From: Dryococelus australis
Taxonomy: Eukaryota > Arthropoda > Insecta > Phasmatodea > Phasmatidae
DNA length: 64,000 nucleotides
Assembly (NCBI GenBank): GCA_029891345.1
Contig: CM056995.1
Span: forward strand, 216,756,547 to 216,820,546
Direction: 5' to 3'
The notes under the pieces were generated by a model. It did no database searches, was not told the origin of the DNA, and saw nothing but the letters and a program-made list of their open reading frames with translations. Position 1 is the first letter of the stretch. Each line of letters begins with the position of its first letter. Positions 49,504 through 60,862 of the stretch are shown here, piece after piece. The position numbers and the translations under genes were made by a program.

Positions 49504-52063
49504 AGACTGCGTAGCACGCTTGTTTCTAAAATGTCCCAGTTACGAAAAAGTATGAAATCAAAAGATTTAAAATTAAAAAGCTGAATCTTTTAAAATGCTT
49601 TTAAACATTAAATTTAATACAAATTTATAAATTGGTTGCGTTATTTTTATATTTACCGTATGTTCAAAATATTAAGATTGCACAATGGCTTCTGTTAATT
49701 TGTTAACCTTAAAAATATTCCTTGTGGTAGATTTAACAAAATTGTGATGTCCGTTTTACACATAACTTGCCTTAATGGCAGAAACCCTCGAATAAAAAAT
49801 AATTGTATAAGATAATTATTAAAAATTATATTCCCTTTTTTTTTTAATTGGACGTATAAATGAGTAATCTGAGTGCATAAATGAAACTCCTAACACTCCA
49901 AATCAACGTTAAGTATTATTTCCAACAAGATCACAAAAAATCACCATTTAAAAATCTTTTATTATATTTTTGCGGTATTAAATTTACTTATATTTGCAAA
50001 TATTTTATGTGAACTGGTTTCCTTTTTTTTAAATCTCTCTCTGTTAATCGTGTCTATGCCATAATATACAGCTTCCGCTTATTTTACACTAAAATAACTT
50101 GGTACTATTAATTTGTAGTCATATGCAGAAAAACAGGGCGGACGGTGGCTAAAAATGACCAAAACCATAAAAGATTTTTTTTTTACGGAGTTGATCATAC
50201 TTAACGATATTTTCAAAGAGAACGTTATTTACAGTAATATAAACAAATAAGCTAAAAGACAACTAAATTCTGGTCAAGTAAACAATAAAGCATACGCAAT
50301 TTTATTTCAAGTAAAAATGTAATTTTCTTTCTTTCTAAAATATAAAATCGTAATAACTTTATTTATTACATTGGTTTTTTAATTTTCCCACATTTACTAC
50401 TGAAATTCTGACCTGTAAGTGGATTACGCTAGGCTACCAAACATATCTAAAGTTACATGTAAACATGCCCACAAATCAGAGGCCTACCCGACGTTCAAAA
50501 CCAGAACCTCATTATCCGAAGATAACGCCTTATGGAACTAGAACACGGAGAGTACCAATATCAAATATTATGCAGTGGAATATGGAGCAGCTACATGCCG
50601 GGCCCCATCCCACTCTCGCTTCTCTCTGGAGCAGATTTCGTATTGGCAGCTATCGTTGACAAAACGTTCAAGTATCCCGATTTCGTATGCAAAGTGATGG
50701 CGTATTTTGTAATTGCGAATTATGTTTTTCGTGTATAATGAACCTTTACGAAAACACGAACATACCGAATCGCCACCATATTTATTTTTATTTGGAAGAT
50801 GCATTTAACCTATAAAATATATACATGGAGATACATTTACTATTTAATGTATAATAAAGATTTACGTTTTAATATTACTGAGTCGTCCAGAAGCAAAACT
50901 CGGTAAATATATTTTGCTCGAAAATTAGTTGTTGCCATGATTCCATTTTCTACGGCATTCTAACTCGTCCGAATACTTAAAACACGAACAAAACTGCATC
51001 CATGCTGTGTAAAATTGACTCCGATAATTGTTTACATATGCAGAAGTCAGTGTATCCTCCGTTTGCAGGAGAGTGCTGCAGTCTGGTGGCAAAGATTTGA
51101 AACAGCTAAGAGAGAAACCGTTAGTATTTTGAGGTCATCTAAGCTGGTTTTCTTAGAAGTTATCAGGTTTATTAAAGATTTAGTGGTTTTGTTTATACCT
51201 GATAGAAGGCCAGTTATGAATACGGCTAATTTTATCTCAGTATATACTACATTTGTAATTATTTAATTCAATCACACCAAAACGTAACGTGTTAGGCTTT
51301 AGAGACACTTGTTATAAAATTAAGTATATTAATTAGGTTTTTACTCTGGATAAGAGGGCAAAGTAGTCAGCTACTCGAATTTAACTAACGGGTTGAAACA
51401 TTCGCCTCTTGAGAGTGCAATGATTGCAGTTAACGAAAGGAGAGGCAATACTCTTCAACATGAAATGTAAAGCTAGGAGCAGCACCGTCGCATCTAGGTG
51501 ACATCCGGAATAATACGCTAAATTTATTTCCCAAACGCTTAGCAAAGGCTGAAGCGTGTTTGTATCGGTTCCCGTGACTTAGTAATATTTAATTTAGCCC
51601 CTAGTTGACGGATAGATATTCTATATTAAAGGCGAGAGACTGTTAAATGAGAACACAAGTAGCCTGTCAATTGCCACACTAGTCGACATGGCAGGGCGAA
51701 GCAGACATTTCGTAAAAATATTTTTAAAATTCAATTGAATAATAATAATTCACAGTACTTAAAAAATGATTGGTTTATTTGTTTGTACAAAATCGTTATT
51801 AGGAAGGGGGGTTAGATTTATATTTTGTTCAACATAATGTAGATGAGTTAAATGTCATGTGAGTGGCCACATTTCCTTGCTCTCTCCTAAACACCCGGAA
51901 CGACCATTTCGTTAGTTGAAACACCTAAAAATTATTTATTTGCAAATGAAAGGGTTGTGTAGGTGAACTCTCCAGCGGGAAGAGCCCCATCCTCTCCTCT
52001 GGTCACAAGCGAAGTGCTGGTTGTTATGGCGGCAATTAAGAGTGGGATGGACCCCCGTGGGAA
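49504..52063. other. No gene seen
   Basis: AT-rich intronic sequence. Overlapping small frames at 50465-50740 and 51015-51266 show no domain. Confidence 0.4.
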
Positions 52064-52092
52064 CCCCCCCCCCCTCACCCCCCCCCCCCCCC
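52064..52092. repeat. Interrupted poly-C tract
   Basis: C11-T-C-A-C15-like run in a GC-rich patch. Confidence 0.88.
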
Positions 52093-52830
52093 GCGATCAA
52101 GGTCAAGAAGCGAGGGAGCGATACGGGCGACACTAACACGCACGCCTAGCGCTTCATCGCTCCTACGCGCAAGGCGTGCAGTGTTTCCGCCGTGACGCTG
52201 TACTGTGCAAATAATATCTGCAACATAGGGGTTGTTTTACACGCGATGAAAGACCACAGATTAAACTACGTCCGTATATTAGTACCTTTCTCTTGCCGCT
52301 TAAGGAAACTGCATAGGCAATCTTTAAAAAAGCGATATTTGGCCACTTTCACGAATTATTTTTCTCCAATAATACACTTGTATTACAGAAGTAAAAAAAA
52401 AATAGGGTCATATATAATTTTTTTTTTTTTTTTATCATTTATGCCAAAAAGTTGTATTCGAATAACATTTACTTACCGAGATACGCGTATTCGCATAAAC
52501 AACTATTTCACAAACTTTTAACCAACTTTTAACCGCCGACATGAGACTACGTGCCTCGCTGCTCAGTTCGACCATCACGCAAGTATCCCCGTCGTGAAAC
52601 ACATTAACCGACGCACTCAAACACGATTCACGCTACTGATTCGTTTAACTATCCCTCGATACGACACTTGTCGTGAACACGACGTGCGTCGACGAGCGCC
52701 GGTTTGTACATCATTAAAGGCCTGTTTTCACTATTCGTATTCTCTGGTTTGATTAGGTTGCCCTCAACTGAACTAATTGTCCGTCGTCAGGATATCTAAA
52801 ATGTTCCAAAATGTTATCGAGTCACAAAAA

Positions 52831-53016
52831 TTGTATTGTATTGTAAAGAGCTTTCCAAATTTCTCCCGCTTTTAGGCTGAAAAGCTAAGCAGGGGACGGC
52901 TTACAGACTAACTTATAAACTAACTTACATTAACACCCATTTCTTGCCCGTGATTCGACCCGGAACATTTCGCACCCCAGATCAATGGTGCACCACCCGA
53001 CTGCGCCACGGGAGGT
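52831..53016 (-). mobile_element. SINE-3, reverse copy
   Basis: Starts with the tail complement TTGTATTGTATTGTAAAGAG and ends with the head complement CTGCGCCACGGGAGGTC. The body complement AGCAGGGGACGGCTTACAGA matches the copy at 58534. Confidence 0.87.
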
Positions 53017-53082
53017 CTGCGAGTCACAAATACCTCAATGCGGATACAAATGCTTAGAAAATATTTTAATATTTCTAATTTA

Positions 53083-53098
53083 TTTCTCTCTCTCTCTC
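53083..53098. repeat. (CT)n microsatellite
   Basis: About eight CT dinucleotides. Confidence 0.85.
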
Positions 53099-54249
53099 GT
53101 ATAGTTAATGGAGCGATGTGAGGAGGCATGAGTAGATAAACTGCTGCACGTTGGTATTTCTTGCAAAAGTGTTACAGAACAAAGTAAAAAATTATACCCT
53201 CTGTACACCATACCGAGAGCTATCTTGCAACATCCCGAATAAAATGTCGAACATAATGCAGTGTTCCTTCTTGGCCACGGGTTTATATATGTTACTAAAT
53301 ATTCAATCGAAATTTGCATGAGTTTGGAAATGAGTTCCACGTTTGTAACCAGCCTCCTTACGTGAAACGTAATTGAATTCACTTAATGTGACGGTTGTAG
53401 ATCGGAATGTAAGAGGTTCTAGGATTCTCACCTGTCTCTTTCCTCACACACGCAGCCAGGTCTGTTTGCGAACAGGATAGTTAACTTCACACGTCATGTC
53501 GCGGGCACGGTTTCGGAATGTGAGAGAAAGGGTGATTTTCAGTTCCCTGGCTTGAAAGGTGGGCGAGGAGTATGGAAACCTGAGGCAAATAAGTACCGTC
53601 CTTTGAAAACACTTTTCTGTCTAGGCGTCCCTGAAAGCTCATGTTGATTTATAACCCTACAATCTCTGTTGAGAGTAATCAAACTACAGCTCATATCAAC
53701 CCGACAAACGTATGGTATAGCAAAGTTGGTAAAAAAAAAAACGGGAAATTGCCTAAATATAATTAGGGTTGACTCTTAAGGAAACCTTAAGATATAGTGC
53801 TTCGGGTAACTGAATGTATTTGTAATTGTTACTTGGAAAACATTATGTAAAATAATGTAGTCAATAACAAAATTAACTTCGGGAATGGGAACACTGCTGA
53901 AATTATATGTGATACAAGATGCTCACTCAGTCTACACTGACTATTTCGATCAGTAATTTGCTTTCCAATCCCTCCCCACCGTCCCCCACCATTCAATCAT
54001 AATAATAGTTCCAGAACATCATACTAAAACTTCTATACGCACGTTGAAAGTGCGAAATGTGAAAAAGGGAATACCGCTAAAATTTAGCCAGGTCTTTAGT
54101 TATGTACAGGTTGTTCGGAAATTAAATGCCCAAACTGCGGGAGGCAATTCCTTATGAAAGATAAAGTTGAAAATTTACAGGATACCATATACCTAAACGG
54201 AATATTAAAGGAGATATGAGTCTATGAAAATTGGGTTCTGAAAATCTAT

Positions 54250-54515
54250 TTTTGCCGAATACCTTGTAGGACACCTAAAAGGTCTGCAGCAAAAAGTTTA
54301 GTTCAGCTTCCCATATTGCTGAGACAGATGCGTATTGCTGGCCGTCCTCGGTCTGTGCACACTGTTCGGCTTGAGGAAGTGATACGTCAGGACAGCAAAT
54401 ACATGCTCTCCACTAGTACACCCTGCATAGCGCGCCAAATGGAGGTGTCCCATTCGACCGTGTGGGGTATACTGTGGGTGCATCGCCACCATCCCTACCG
54501 CTGGCAGAAAGAGTA
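54250..54515 (+). pseudogene. Mariner-type transposase N-terminal fragment
   Basis: The 66-codon frame at 54316-54516 reads GRPRSVHTVRLEEVIRQD, then CIARQMEVSHSTVWGIL and HPYRWQ. This is the linker and second helix-turn-helix of a Tc1/mariner superfamily transposase. The catalytic part is absent, as the frame ends at TAG after the HPYRWQKE segment and AT-rich sequence follows. Dead fragment. Confidence 0.75.
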
Positions 54516-54654
54516 GATACAAAAAAAAAAAAGGAATATGTTGTGTTATATCCCCTCATTCAAGTCTCCGAGATATTTGAGCGACTCTAATTTATCTGAT
54601 AAACTAGTATCACGGTGAGGTCAAGTACAGTAAGCATGTGTGGATATAGTAACT

Positions 54655-54840
54655 ACTGATAGGCTCGAGCTGAATAATCAGCAACCTCGGAGGCCAACTA
54701 CATTAGAGCGGCAAGGTCCTGGATTCAAACTCCAGGTAAATCATTAATACGGTTTTGCATTTTGTATGTAACCTAAGGATAAGTTAATCTGTAAGCCATA
54801 TCTGAAGGAAGTGTTTACAAAGACCATCAAAGTAAGTAAA
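54655..54840 (+). mobile_element. Degraded SINE-3-like copy
   Basis: GGTCCTGGATTCAAACTCCA then GGTAAATCAT matches the SINE-3 B box region, and TAAGTTAATCTGTAAGCC matches its body. The A box is eroded. Confidence 0.5.
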
Positions 54841-55795
54841 AGAATAGCGCTTGAAATAGTTGCAATTGTTAAATGGCATTGCTGTAGAAACTAAATCTCT
54901 AAATACAGAATACTTCAAGAATGTTGATGAAAATGTAGCAATAGAATGAATTTTAGCTCTGAATATTGTTTAGCTATACAGTCTCATTAATGTAACAGTC
55001 CGTTATGGTCCTTTCAGTGGTAATGATCTCTCGCATAAATAATGTTTTTAAAGAATATCAGTGTCATTCGTTAACAAAATAACTTCTGCCTGAACTTATT
55101 ATGATCGTTCTTGTAATACTGGCGTTTAGTCTATGCTACTCTGAAATCCGATAATAGAATTATTTTTAACATTTTCCATTGTTTGCAGTCATTTGGGGCA
55201 ACATTGCACCAATAAGGGTACCTTCGTAATACACACTTTCTTTTAAAATAAAAAATAAGAGCTTTACGCAACCACTCCCTCTACTTTGGAATAGAAAGTA
55301 ATGGGCAGGAATATTTCTTCATGGGAATTTAATTATGAGGGGTGCAAAGTTGTCCTGACTGTGACAAATCGCCTCAATTTACGGTATGTTACTTCAGTGA
55401 GGAATAATTTGTTAAATTAGTGGATGAAGGTGATTGGATAAAAGAAAATTTAGCTGGTGGCCTGTGGAAATTTTCGATTTAGCCTAAGTAATATCGCAGA
55501 CACCAAAATCGACGATTGGAAATCAGCTCGGGTTACTCTCTCGACAGAAACATGAGACTTAATGCAAGAAGCCATAGTAAAAGAAAGAACAAAAATCACG
55601 TGTCGGTTGATTTCCTCCAAGATTAGAGTTAAAGCTGTTCACACTCTTCAAAATGCAGAATTTGTAGCAGTTAGCGATACAACGAACAAGGCGGATTTCT
55701 GCAACAGCATCACAGAATTCGTTACTTATTGAATGACAGGCCCGTGGCGGCGACCGCGGTCCAACATAGTGGCAAGTCTGCCTCGTGCTGGTCCA

Positions 55796-56717
55796 CACTC
55801 TAAATCTGAATCAGTAAGAATTTCACTGTTTCAACCAGTCAAACGTATCTGACTGATTCAACAGTCACTTCATAGAATTTAACTGATAAATAAGTGAAAA
55901 AATGCCAGGTTTCCTTCACTTATTCATTCAGTGACATTTTCCACATATTTACCAGTCATTTTTTTCACTGTTTACTAAGTGGTTTATTTTTGAGTGACGG
56001 ATATGTTAAACAGCGTGTAAAAATGGCCGTTAAATAACTTGTATCAAGTAAAATAACAACTCGTAAACTAATAAAACGAATACAAAATACTTTCTAAAAT
56101 GTGTTACGTCTGTCAAAACGCCATTTTATTCCGTTTTTACGTCTTTCATTTCGTTTTCATGTAATCGTCAGAGCGCTCTGTTTGAGGGTTTAAACTCCAT
56201 ATAATGTTGTGAAGAATGTGCACTCATATAACTATTCATTTTAACAATCCTGACGGTACCAAGTAAACCAAAAACGAAAAGAAGAAGCGTACATTTTAAA
56301 TCTTCACGATTTCGCGGCGAAACGATAACACGTACATTTTCCTCTAGGTAGTTCAAGTTGGCTTGGTAGCCCAGGTGGTAAGGTAACGACCTATAGTCGA
56401 AAGGTGTGTGAGTTCACTCCTGCCTACTTCCAGAACTCTTTTACTTTTATAAATTACAGTTAATTGTGCAATATAAATAGTAACATATCGTAAATATGTT
56501 TATTTCACGTAATTATTTGGCTACATTCAATAAAAACTAATTTTAATTCGCCACTGTAGTCGACCGTCACTTATACAATCAGTAAAATAATTTCACGTCA
56601 CTAATTCAATCAGTGAAATTTTTTCATTGAAACAATCAGTGGTTTTCCACTGATTCTAAGTGGAGCCATTGTCACTAATTCGAGTAGTTGAATTTCACTA
56701 CGAATTGTGAACGGGCG
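55796..56717. mobile_element. Possible MITE with subterminal CAGTGAAA repeats
   Basis: Both ends of a ~920-bp interval carry many direct and inverted copies of AATCAGTGAAA/TTTCACTG. These are dense at 55810-55990 and 56570-56710 and sparse in the middle. The outer sequences are roughly inverted (CACTCTAAATCTGAATCAGT versus complement of TTGAATTTCACTACGAATTG). A SINE-like insertion lies at 56359. Confidence 0.45.
56359..56435 (+). mobile_element. tRNA-like SINE head
   Basis: GGCTTGGTAGCCCAGGTGGT (A-box region) and GTGTGAGTTCACTCCTGCC (B-box region) are at tRNA spacing. It is not a functional cloverleaf, and its family is unclear. Confidence 0.45.
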
Positions 56718-57111
56718 CTCATGGCCCATATCGCCACCACGCTCTACACACCACTCCTTACACCTCAGTGACAGAACCCTAGCTTAATAAGGGCATCGCG
56801 TGGTACAGAATCCCTTTGGACGCTGGTGCGAACTCCTTCGCAACCACTTTCCCACGCGAGCTAAACTACACCGGAGTTAAACAACTGAATCTCCAGAACA
56901 TACTCGAAAGGAAAGAACATCACTGAACCTCGTGATAGCCCTTAACTTTAATCGCTGACGCAAACTCACCTTTGACTTTATAAAAGCAAACGCATGAAAA
57001 ATACACGCACTAACACGTCTGAAATATTGAAAACGAATTAAATTTCCTCGCAAAAAAAAAAAAAAAAAAAACTAAATATTTCGATCAAATCTGTATAAAC
57101 TGCTTCATTAT

Positions 57112-57344
57112 AGGCTGTCCATGGTAAAGTGAGCACGTTTGAAGTCATACTTACCTTTTCCTTTCAGCCATTTTTATCCTTTACCTGCAGTTTAAAATAA
57201 ATATTGCTATGTAGGTAATAAACACAATGTGTATATTCCACCGCACTCGGGAGTTAACGTTTAAGGCTAAAATAAAATATATTTATTGACTATTACTTCA
57301 AATGAGAGGTCTTTCAATAGTGCTCACTTTACCGTGAACAGCCT
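57112..57344 (+). mobile_element. Short MITE-A, complete (233 bp)
   Basis: Ends AGGCTGTCCATGGTAAAGTG and CTTTACCGTGAACAGCCT, with TATA on both flanks. The interior is the reverse of that at 34128. It abuts the next MITE-A with only 3 bp between. Confidence 0.86.
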
Positions 57345-57347
57345 ATA

Positions 57348-58117
57348 AGGGCTGTTCACGATAAAGTGAGCACTTTTGAAATCAACCTTAGAAAAAGTCA
57401 CTGCCCCTACCTGCATATATTTTAACGGGCACCCTGAGTGGCATGCGTCCAGTAAAGTTGGGAGCAATGGCTGGAAAGTAGTTTCGTATCTTAACGTCTA
57501 ATAAAAGTATTAGGTAACCCTTTCTGTTATAGGCTGTTCATAGTAAAATGAACACCTTTGAAAGCCCTGTTTAAGATCTACTTGTACTCATGTTGTAAAT
57601 TCATTCCCTTATGTAAAATTAACATTGATATGGGTCTCGTCACTTTATTCATGCGTCGGTCAAGTGAAACTGTGGAATTATTAGAAAAAGTATATATGTT
57701 ACAAATCTGCTAATTCTTATACTTAGAAGCATTAAAAATAACAGAGCGGAAAATAAAAAATCTCAGTTTGCACAAATGGTCACCTAGGAACTATTTCCCA
57801 TACATCATTACCCACTTTACTCGGCGCATCGCACTCAGTGCGCCCGTTAAAATATATGCAGGCAAGAGAAGTGACTTTTTTCTAAGGTTGATTTCATTTC
57901 AAAAGTGCTCACTTTATCGTGAAAAGTTTATCTTTTAAATTATTTCTTTCGGTGTTTTTTAATGCATCGGAGTGTAAAAATGAGCATAGGTCTATTTGTA
58001 AAATATTTATTTTTCTAATAAATTTACAGTTTCATTTGACCAACGCATGAATGAACAATGCGGGAGACTGCACAACGTATACAAGTAGATAAAGTGCTCA
58101 CTTTGCAGTGAATAGCA
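57348..58117 (-). mobile_element. MITE-A split by a second MITE-A
   Basis: Left part 57348-57530 (GGGCTGTTCACGATAAAGTG to GGTAACCCTTTCTGTTAT) and right part 57930-58117 (TTTTAAATTATTTCTTTCGG to GCTCACTTTGCAGTGAATAG) together make one reverse-orientation copy. It is the host for 57531-57929, and its right end is 77 bp from the chitinase acceptor. Confidence 0.82.
57531..57929 (+). mobile_element. MITE-A nested inside another MITE-A
   Basis: Starts AGGCTGTTCATAGTAAAATG and ends CTTTATCGTGAAAAGTTTA. Forward orientation and complete interior. Confidence 0.84.
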
Positions 58118-58194
58118 TCCATCGTAACGAGTGTTTGCCGCCGCCGCTGCTTGAGTAGTGAGTAGTGAAAGTGGGCTTGTGGTGTTGCTTGCAG

Positions 58195-58454
58195 GCGGCT
58201 ACGCCAAATTCACGGGCCTCAAGACCTACAACAAGGAGCTGAAGACGATGCTCGCGATCGGCGGCTGGAACGAGGGCTCGGCTCGCTTCTCGTCGCTGGT
58301 GGCCGACGAGGAGAGGCGAACGGAGTTCGTGAAGAACGTGGTGCGCTTCCTGCGGCAGAACCGCTTCGATGGCCTCGACCTCGACTGGGAGTATCCGGCC
58401 TTCAGGGACGGCGGCAAGCCGCGCGACCGGGACAACTACGCCCTCCTCGTGCAG
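58195..58454 (+). CDS. Cht7: GH18 chitinase, internal exon carrying the catalytic motif
   Basis: This is the next exon of the same chitinase. Seen: the acceptor ttgcttgcag ends at 58194, the phase-1 junction restores Gly-Gly-Tyr-Ala, and the exon runs without a stop to CAG|GTTATC at 58454 (phase 0, a weaker donor than GTAAGT). Motifs in order: FTGLKTYNKELKTMLAIGGW (conserved region I), then FDGLDLDWEYP at 58365-58397, with the three Asp of DxxDxDxE and the catalytic acid Glu at 58389-58391. GGKPRDRDNYALLVQ follows. All residues expected for an active GH18 site in this part are present. The GGYAKF...RDGGKPRDRDNY pattern fits group III (Cht7) best. The exon is about 60% GC or more in an AT-rich setting. 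A MITE ends 77 bp upstream and a SINE starts 80 bp downstream. The following exon, expected to begin with an ELREEF-like segment, is not within the remaining 5.5 kb as far as I can read. Confidence 0.95.
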
Positions 58455-58533
58455 GTTATCATCATGGTCTTATACTTGCGACTATGGCAGGTTTATACTA
58501 TTCCGAAGGAAGAACTGCAATTCATTGTGAAAT

Positions 58534-58704
58534 CCGACCTCCCGTAGCGCAGTCGGTTGGTGCGCCACCGATCTGGGTTCGAATCCCGGATAAAGTATGG
58601 GTGTTAATTTAAGTTAGGTTCTTAGTTAGTCTGAAAGCCGTCCCCTGCTAAGCTGTCAAGCATAAAACGGAGGGACGTTAAAAAGCCCTTTACAATACAA
58701 TACA
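58534..58704 (+). mobile_element. SINE-3, short head
   Basis: Head GACCTCCCGTAGCGCAGTCG, GTTGGTGCGCCACC, B box GGTTCGAATCCCG, body AAAGCCGTCCCCTGCTAAGC, tail TACAATACAATACAA. A deletion between the boxes shortens the tRNA part. Starts 80 bp after the chitinase exon. Confidence 0.87.
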
Positions 58705-59595
58705 AGAGGTGGGAGTAAAATTGGGAGATTCACAGTGAACGTGAAAATGTGGAAGTTGACTGCGCGCCACGTATTTATGAGCTTGGACGACTGTCGCGAA
58801 GGGTCCAACTATCGGCCGCTATGTCTTGGAGAAGGTATAGGTAACCTGACAAAAAAACGTGGAATTTTTCCTGCTGCCATACCGCAACATACTCTTTTTC
58901 TTCAATAAGTTCTGCTCAGCGAAGGGAAATTTGTTTTCGATGTATCTATGGAATAAATATGCGTATATCCTATTAGAGGAGGATGTTAAAAATTCCTTTA
59001 CAATTACAATTAATTGTGAAGATAAGTTTAAGGTATTGGCGAGGGAGGTCCTAATCAATTACAATATACCGGATGAGGCATTAAAAAAAGGCAACCTTAA
59101 TAAATCTACCACTTGTAACGATAGAGAAAAATGTTTCAGACGAACGTTGTTTGGGAGAAAGGGTCTATAATGTTACGTTAATAAATAGGTGTGTTGTATG
59201 CCCAGAGGTGACGGAATATGGTCAATGGCGGTATGTTAAATGGGACGATGTGGTTTAATGTTCACATTTCTAGTACGTGTGACACATTTTTGCATTCATC
59301 TTTCAAAGAGCTGTTCAGAGGTGTGTAATAAAGTATGTCATCCCATTTACAATATCGACGTTGACCCCCAAATCTCCTTCACCTCTCGACGTAACACCAA
59401 ACTCTTAACGTTACATTATGTCCCCTTTCAACCCAAACAACGTTTGTCTGAACCATATTCTTCTATCTTTACAAGTGGGTGATTTATTAAGGTGGCTTGT
59501 TTTAAATGCCTCATCCTGTATAACTAACCTGAGTCATAACAGTCGCCGTAGGATGTGTGCTGTGTCGGAAAGCGGCGAGCGGCACGCCAAGCATC
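58705..59595. other. No gene accepted
   Basis: A 103-codon ATG-less frame at 58859-59170 reads through a fairly even amino-acid mix (WNKYAYILLEEDVKNSF) but matches no family I know. It may be a relic of a transposon ORF. Confidence 0.25.
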
Positions 59596-59977
59596 CATAG
59601 ACTAAAGACGAGGTGGATCGATCTTGCTGGCTGCGCACAAACAATCTCCGTGCCCCAGCATTGAACTGCTTTTTTGCCAATACGGCCAGCAAAAATTGCG
59701 TGGATTCGATTTGAGCTTAGAATACTGTTAGTAAACAAGTGCTTTGATATGATTTTTAACATTTTCTAACAAATTTGTAATGCAGTTTGGTTAAATTCAA
59801 ATTGGTAAAAGTATTTTATTCATATTTAAATGCTTGTCATTTAAAAATTAAGATATAAACCAATACTTTCATCACTGTTGACCACGTGACTTTGACAGTT
59901 GTGTTCTTTTGGGGTAGGTTAATGTTGGGTACATGCGCAGAAGACGAATAAGCGGTCTACTTCATCTTTAGTCTGTG
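59596..59977 (+). mobile_element. MITE-E copy 2
   Basis: Ends CATAGACTAAAGACGAGGTG and GCGGTCTACTTCATCTTTAG then TCTGTG. The interior is collinear with 38325-38717. Confidence 0.8.
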
Positions 59978-60309
59978 GCTTCATCTCGGCGTGGTTCTAC
60001 AGACAGACGGACGGACCCCGAGCAAGCTGTTGCCAAGTATTACATAGTTTCTGGTGGCGTAATTGTCCCAAAAAACCCTCGCAGCCGGGAGGGGAGTTCC
60101 CCTGGCTCTTCGCTGATATGTTTTATGAACTATTATTGTTGTAATGCGTTTTGGATTCTTCGCCTGGCCTGGACACCGACGCGTCGCTGTAGTTCGCTAG
60201 GCTTGTCCGCCTTGACTGAATCATAACAAGTTGAGGCACTCGAGACCAATGCCTGGGAAATCAAGTGCGGATTGCTCTTTCACGCTTCTCTGACGTCTTA
60301 CTCTTCACA

Positions 60310-60862
60310 TTTCTCCTCAATCCCAGCCCCCATGGGTATTTCACCGATGCACATACGAGGTGGTATCAAAAGTTTCGAGACCAGTTCTCTTTACAAGAGA
60401 GTACTTTGTTGATCAACGTTTACACACTATCGCGTCGGAAATTGTTCCCTTGTGCAGCACAGTTCACTCTCAACGTTCCTGACACGTCTGGAATGTGTCT
60501 TGGATGTCATCTTCTTGAAGCGAGTCAAGCCCCTTCTGCGATTCGCTCTCGATGTCCGCAGTGGTGTGATACCTATCACCTTTGGGCTAGGTCCTCATCT
60601 TCGGGAAGAAAGCAGAGCCTGCAGGAGCCAAATCAGGCGAGCACGATGGGTGAGGTAACACGAACACGTCGTTTCCCGCGAGAAACTCACATGTGTAGAG
60701 AGCTCGGTGAGAAGATGAGTTGTTGGCTTCATGGAGGATCCAGTTCCTCGCGCGCCACATATACTCCCTCAGACGCCTTAAGGTTGAAGTAAAGCAACTG
60801 CCTATGGAGTACTGCACCTGACTGTACAATGTGAAGAACTCGTAAAAATTAGTAGACACCAT
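60310..60862 (-). pseudogene. Mariner-like transposase relic, left arm
   Basis: On the - strand, LRRLREYMWRARNWILHEAN, then YTCEFLAGNDVFVLPHPSCS and SPDLAPAGSAFFP are the mariner region holding the last catalytic Asp (DLAP). Further left, IESESQKGLDSLQEDDIQDT matches the C-terminal helix. Stops and frame changes intervene, and the HDNAPSH motif is eroded. Compared with the right arm it lacks about 160 bp after the shared CAGTTGCTTTACTTCAACCT. Confidence 0.78.

Larger units (their letters stand above)
38051..58194 (+). other. 20.1-kb repeat-filled chitinase intron
   Basis: The interval runs from the donor GTGAGT at 38051 to the acceptor AG at 58193-58194. The two exons share phase and join to an uninterrupted family-typical peptide, so this is one intron by inference. 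No additional exon is needed between them, because IEQ-GGYAKF is contiguous in the family. It contains MITE-E, SINE-3 copies, a minisatellite, MITE-A copies, repeat-G, a complete-length hAT relic, poly-C runs and a mariner-type fragment, each listed separately. Confidence 0.85.

Noticed and set aside
58226..58435. Antisense ORF over the catalytic exon
   Set aside because: Shadow frame with no motif; the sense strand encodes FDGLDLDWEYP.
58859..59170. 103-codon frame after the catalytic exon as a further chitinase exon
   Set aside because: Its residues do not match the expected continuation of the GH18 barrel and no proper splice bounds were seen.
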